Source: Streptomyces sp. NBC_00306 (lineage in GTDB: Bacteria; Actinomycetota; Actinomycetes; Streptomycetales; Streptomycetaceae). From it: a stretch of DNA of 64,000 nt. Position numbers and translations under genes: made by a program. Of the stretch, positions 63,471 to 64,000 are shown piece by piece; the first letter of the stretch is position 1, and each line of letters opens with the position of its first letter. The stretch covers positions 62,001-126,000 of the forward strand of contig NZ_CP108032.1 in assembly GCF_036169555.1 (NCBI RefSeq), in the 5' to 3' direction. The notes beneath the pieces were generated by a model. That model was not told the origin of the DNA. It made no database searches and worked only from the letters and a program-made list of their open reading frames with translations.

Positions 63471-64000
63471 GTGGCCACTTCCACCCCGACCGCGCCGGCC
63501 GACGAGCCCGCCCCCAGCCCTCAGAGTTCGAACAGCATCTCCCCCGACCCTCGAATCCGTCACGATCGCGACCGGCCGCGCCGCCGCATGCTGCTGCACC
63601 GGCTCGACCTGCGGGGCGCGCCCTACGCCTTCATCGCACCCTTCTTCGCCGTGTTCGCGGCCTTCAGCTTCTACCCCCTCGTCTACACGGGCTGGATCTC
63701 CCTCCACCGGGTCGAACTGGCCTCATTGGACCTGATGGAGTGGGTGGCGTTCGACAACTACGTCGCTCTGTGGGAGGACGAGCGCTTCTGGAACGCGCTG
63801 TTCAACACCTTCACCATCGGCGTCATCTCCACGGTGCCCCAGCTCCTGATGGCCCTGGGCCTGGCGCATCTGCTCAACTACCGGCTGCGTGGCTCCACGT
63901 TCTTCCGTGTGGCGGCCCTGACGCCCTACGCCACCTCGGTGGGCGCCGCAGCGCTTGTCTTCACCATGCTCTTCGAACGCGACTTCGGCATGATCAACTG
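63471..64000 (+). CDS. sugar ABC transporter permease (partial, cut by window end)
   Basis: GTG 63471 with AAGGA 8 nt upstream; 177 codons visible. After a disordered, arginine-rich N-terminus, helices begin at APYAFIAPFFAVFAAFSFYP (MalF-type start). VAFDNYVALWEDERFWNALF and NTFTIGVISTVPQLLMALGL are the first binding-protein-dependent transport segments. The EAA loop lies outside the window. Follows the binding-protein gene by 76 bp as part of the same operon. Confidence 0.93.
   Translation, partial: MATSTPTAPADEPAPSPQSSNSISPDPRIRHDRDRPRRRMLLHRLDLRGAPYAFIAPFFAVFAAFSFYPLVYTGWISLHRVELASLDLMEWVAFDNYVALWEDERFWNALFNTFTIGVISTVPQLLMALGLAHLLNYRLRGSTFFRVAALTPYATSVGAAALVFTMLFERDFGMIN

Overview
This window is Streptomyces chromosome, or that of a very close actinomycete. 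Evidence for this: very high GC with strong third-position GC, frequent GTG and TTG starts, several SpoIIE/RsbU-type phosphatases, a 2-methylisoborneol operon, NodB and CAP-domain secreted proteins, and LacI-controlled sugar ABC genes. The density of gene remnants (HNH nuclease, CPCC protein, TetR, IS256, IS5) and single-gene cassettes suggests an accessory or chromosome-arm region. No rRNA, tRNA or CRISPR array was seen. Layout, 1-10 kb: a class F sortase; a secreted protein-arginine deiminase with a full catalytic set; a frameshifted CPCC-family gene; a crotonase followed upstream by a cytochrome P450 gene split by an IS200/IS605 element. The element carries divergent tnpA (Y1 transposase) and tnpB (RNA-guided nuclease). 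Removing positions 6644-8446 restores a 401-residue P450 frame exactly. 10-25 kb: a membrane SpoIIE phosphatase, a GNAT enzyme, a small secreted protein, a divergent TetR/quinone-reductase pair, a methyltransferase, an alpha/beta hydrolase, an isochorismatase-like hydrolase beside IS256 debris, a polysaccharide deacetylase, a type III polyketide synthase and a PAS-GAF-SpoIIE-HATPase protein. 25-40 kb: an aminoglycoside-phosphotransferase-like kinase, glyceraldehyde-3-phosphate dehydrogenase beside a GlxA/AraC-type regulator, two methyltransferases, a large secreted protein fusing a CdtB-like nuclease to an SGNH/CE3-type esterase and FG-GAP repeats, a LysR/MFS divergent pair, a repeat protein, and a ParA-like ATPase coupled to a small basic protein. 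41-50 kb: an overlapping ThiF/E1-like plus GNAT pair, a CAP-domain protein with a (PKPxA)8 linker, and a third SpoIIE phosphatase with a CitA/DcuS-like sensor. 50-54 kb: the 2-methylisoborneol operon, namely a Family 2B encapsulin shell with a cyclic-nucleotide-binding domain, then 2-methylisoborneol synthase, then geranyl-diphosphate C-methyltransferase. The methyltransferase makes 2-methyl-GPP, the cyclase makes 2-methylisoborneol, and the shell probably packages the cyclase through its proline-rich N-terminus. 54-64 kb: a beta-lactamase-fold lipoprotein, membrane proteins, a quinone oxidoreductase overlapping an HD-domain gene, and a LacI regulator divergent from sugar ABC genes, with two perfect TGGGAACGTTCCCA operators between them. 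The permease gene runs off the right edge. All calls come from reading the sequence; no database search was run.
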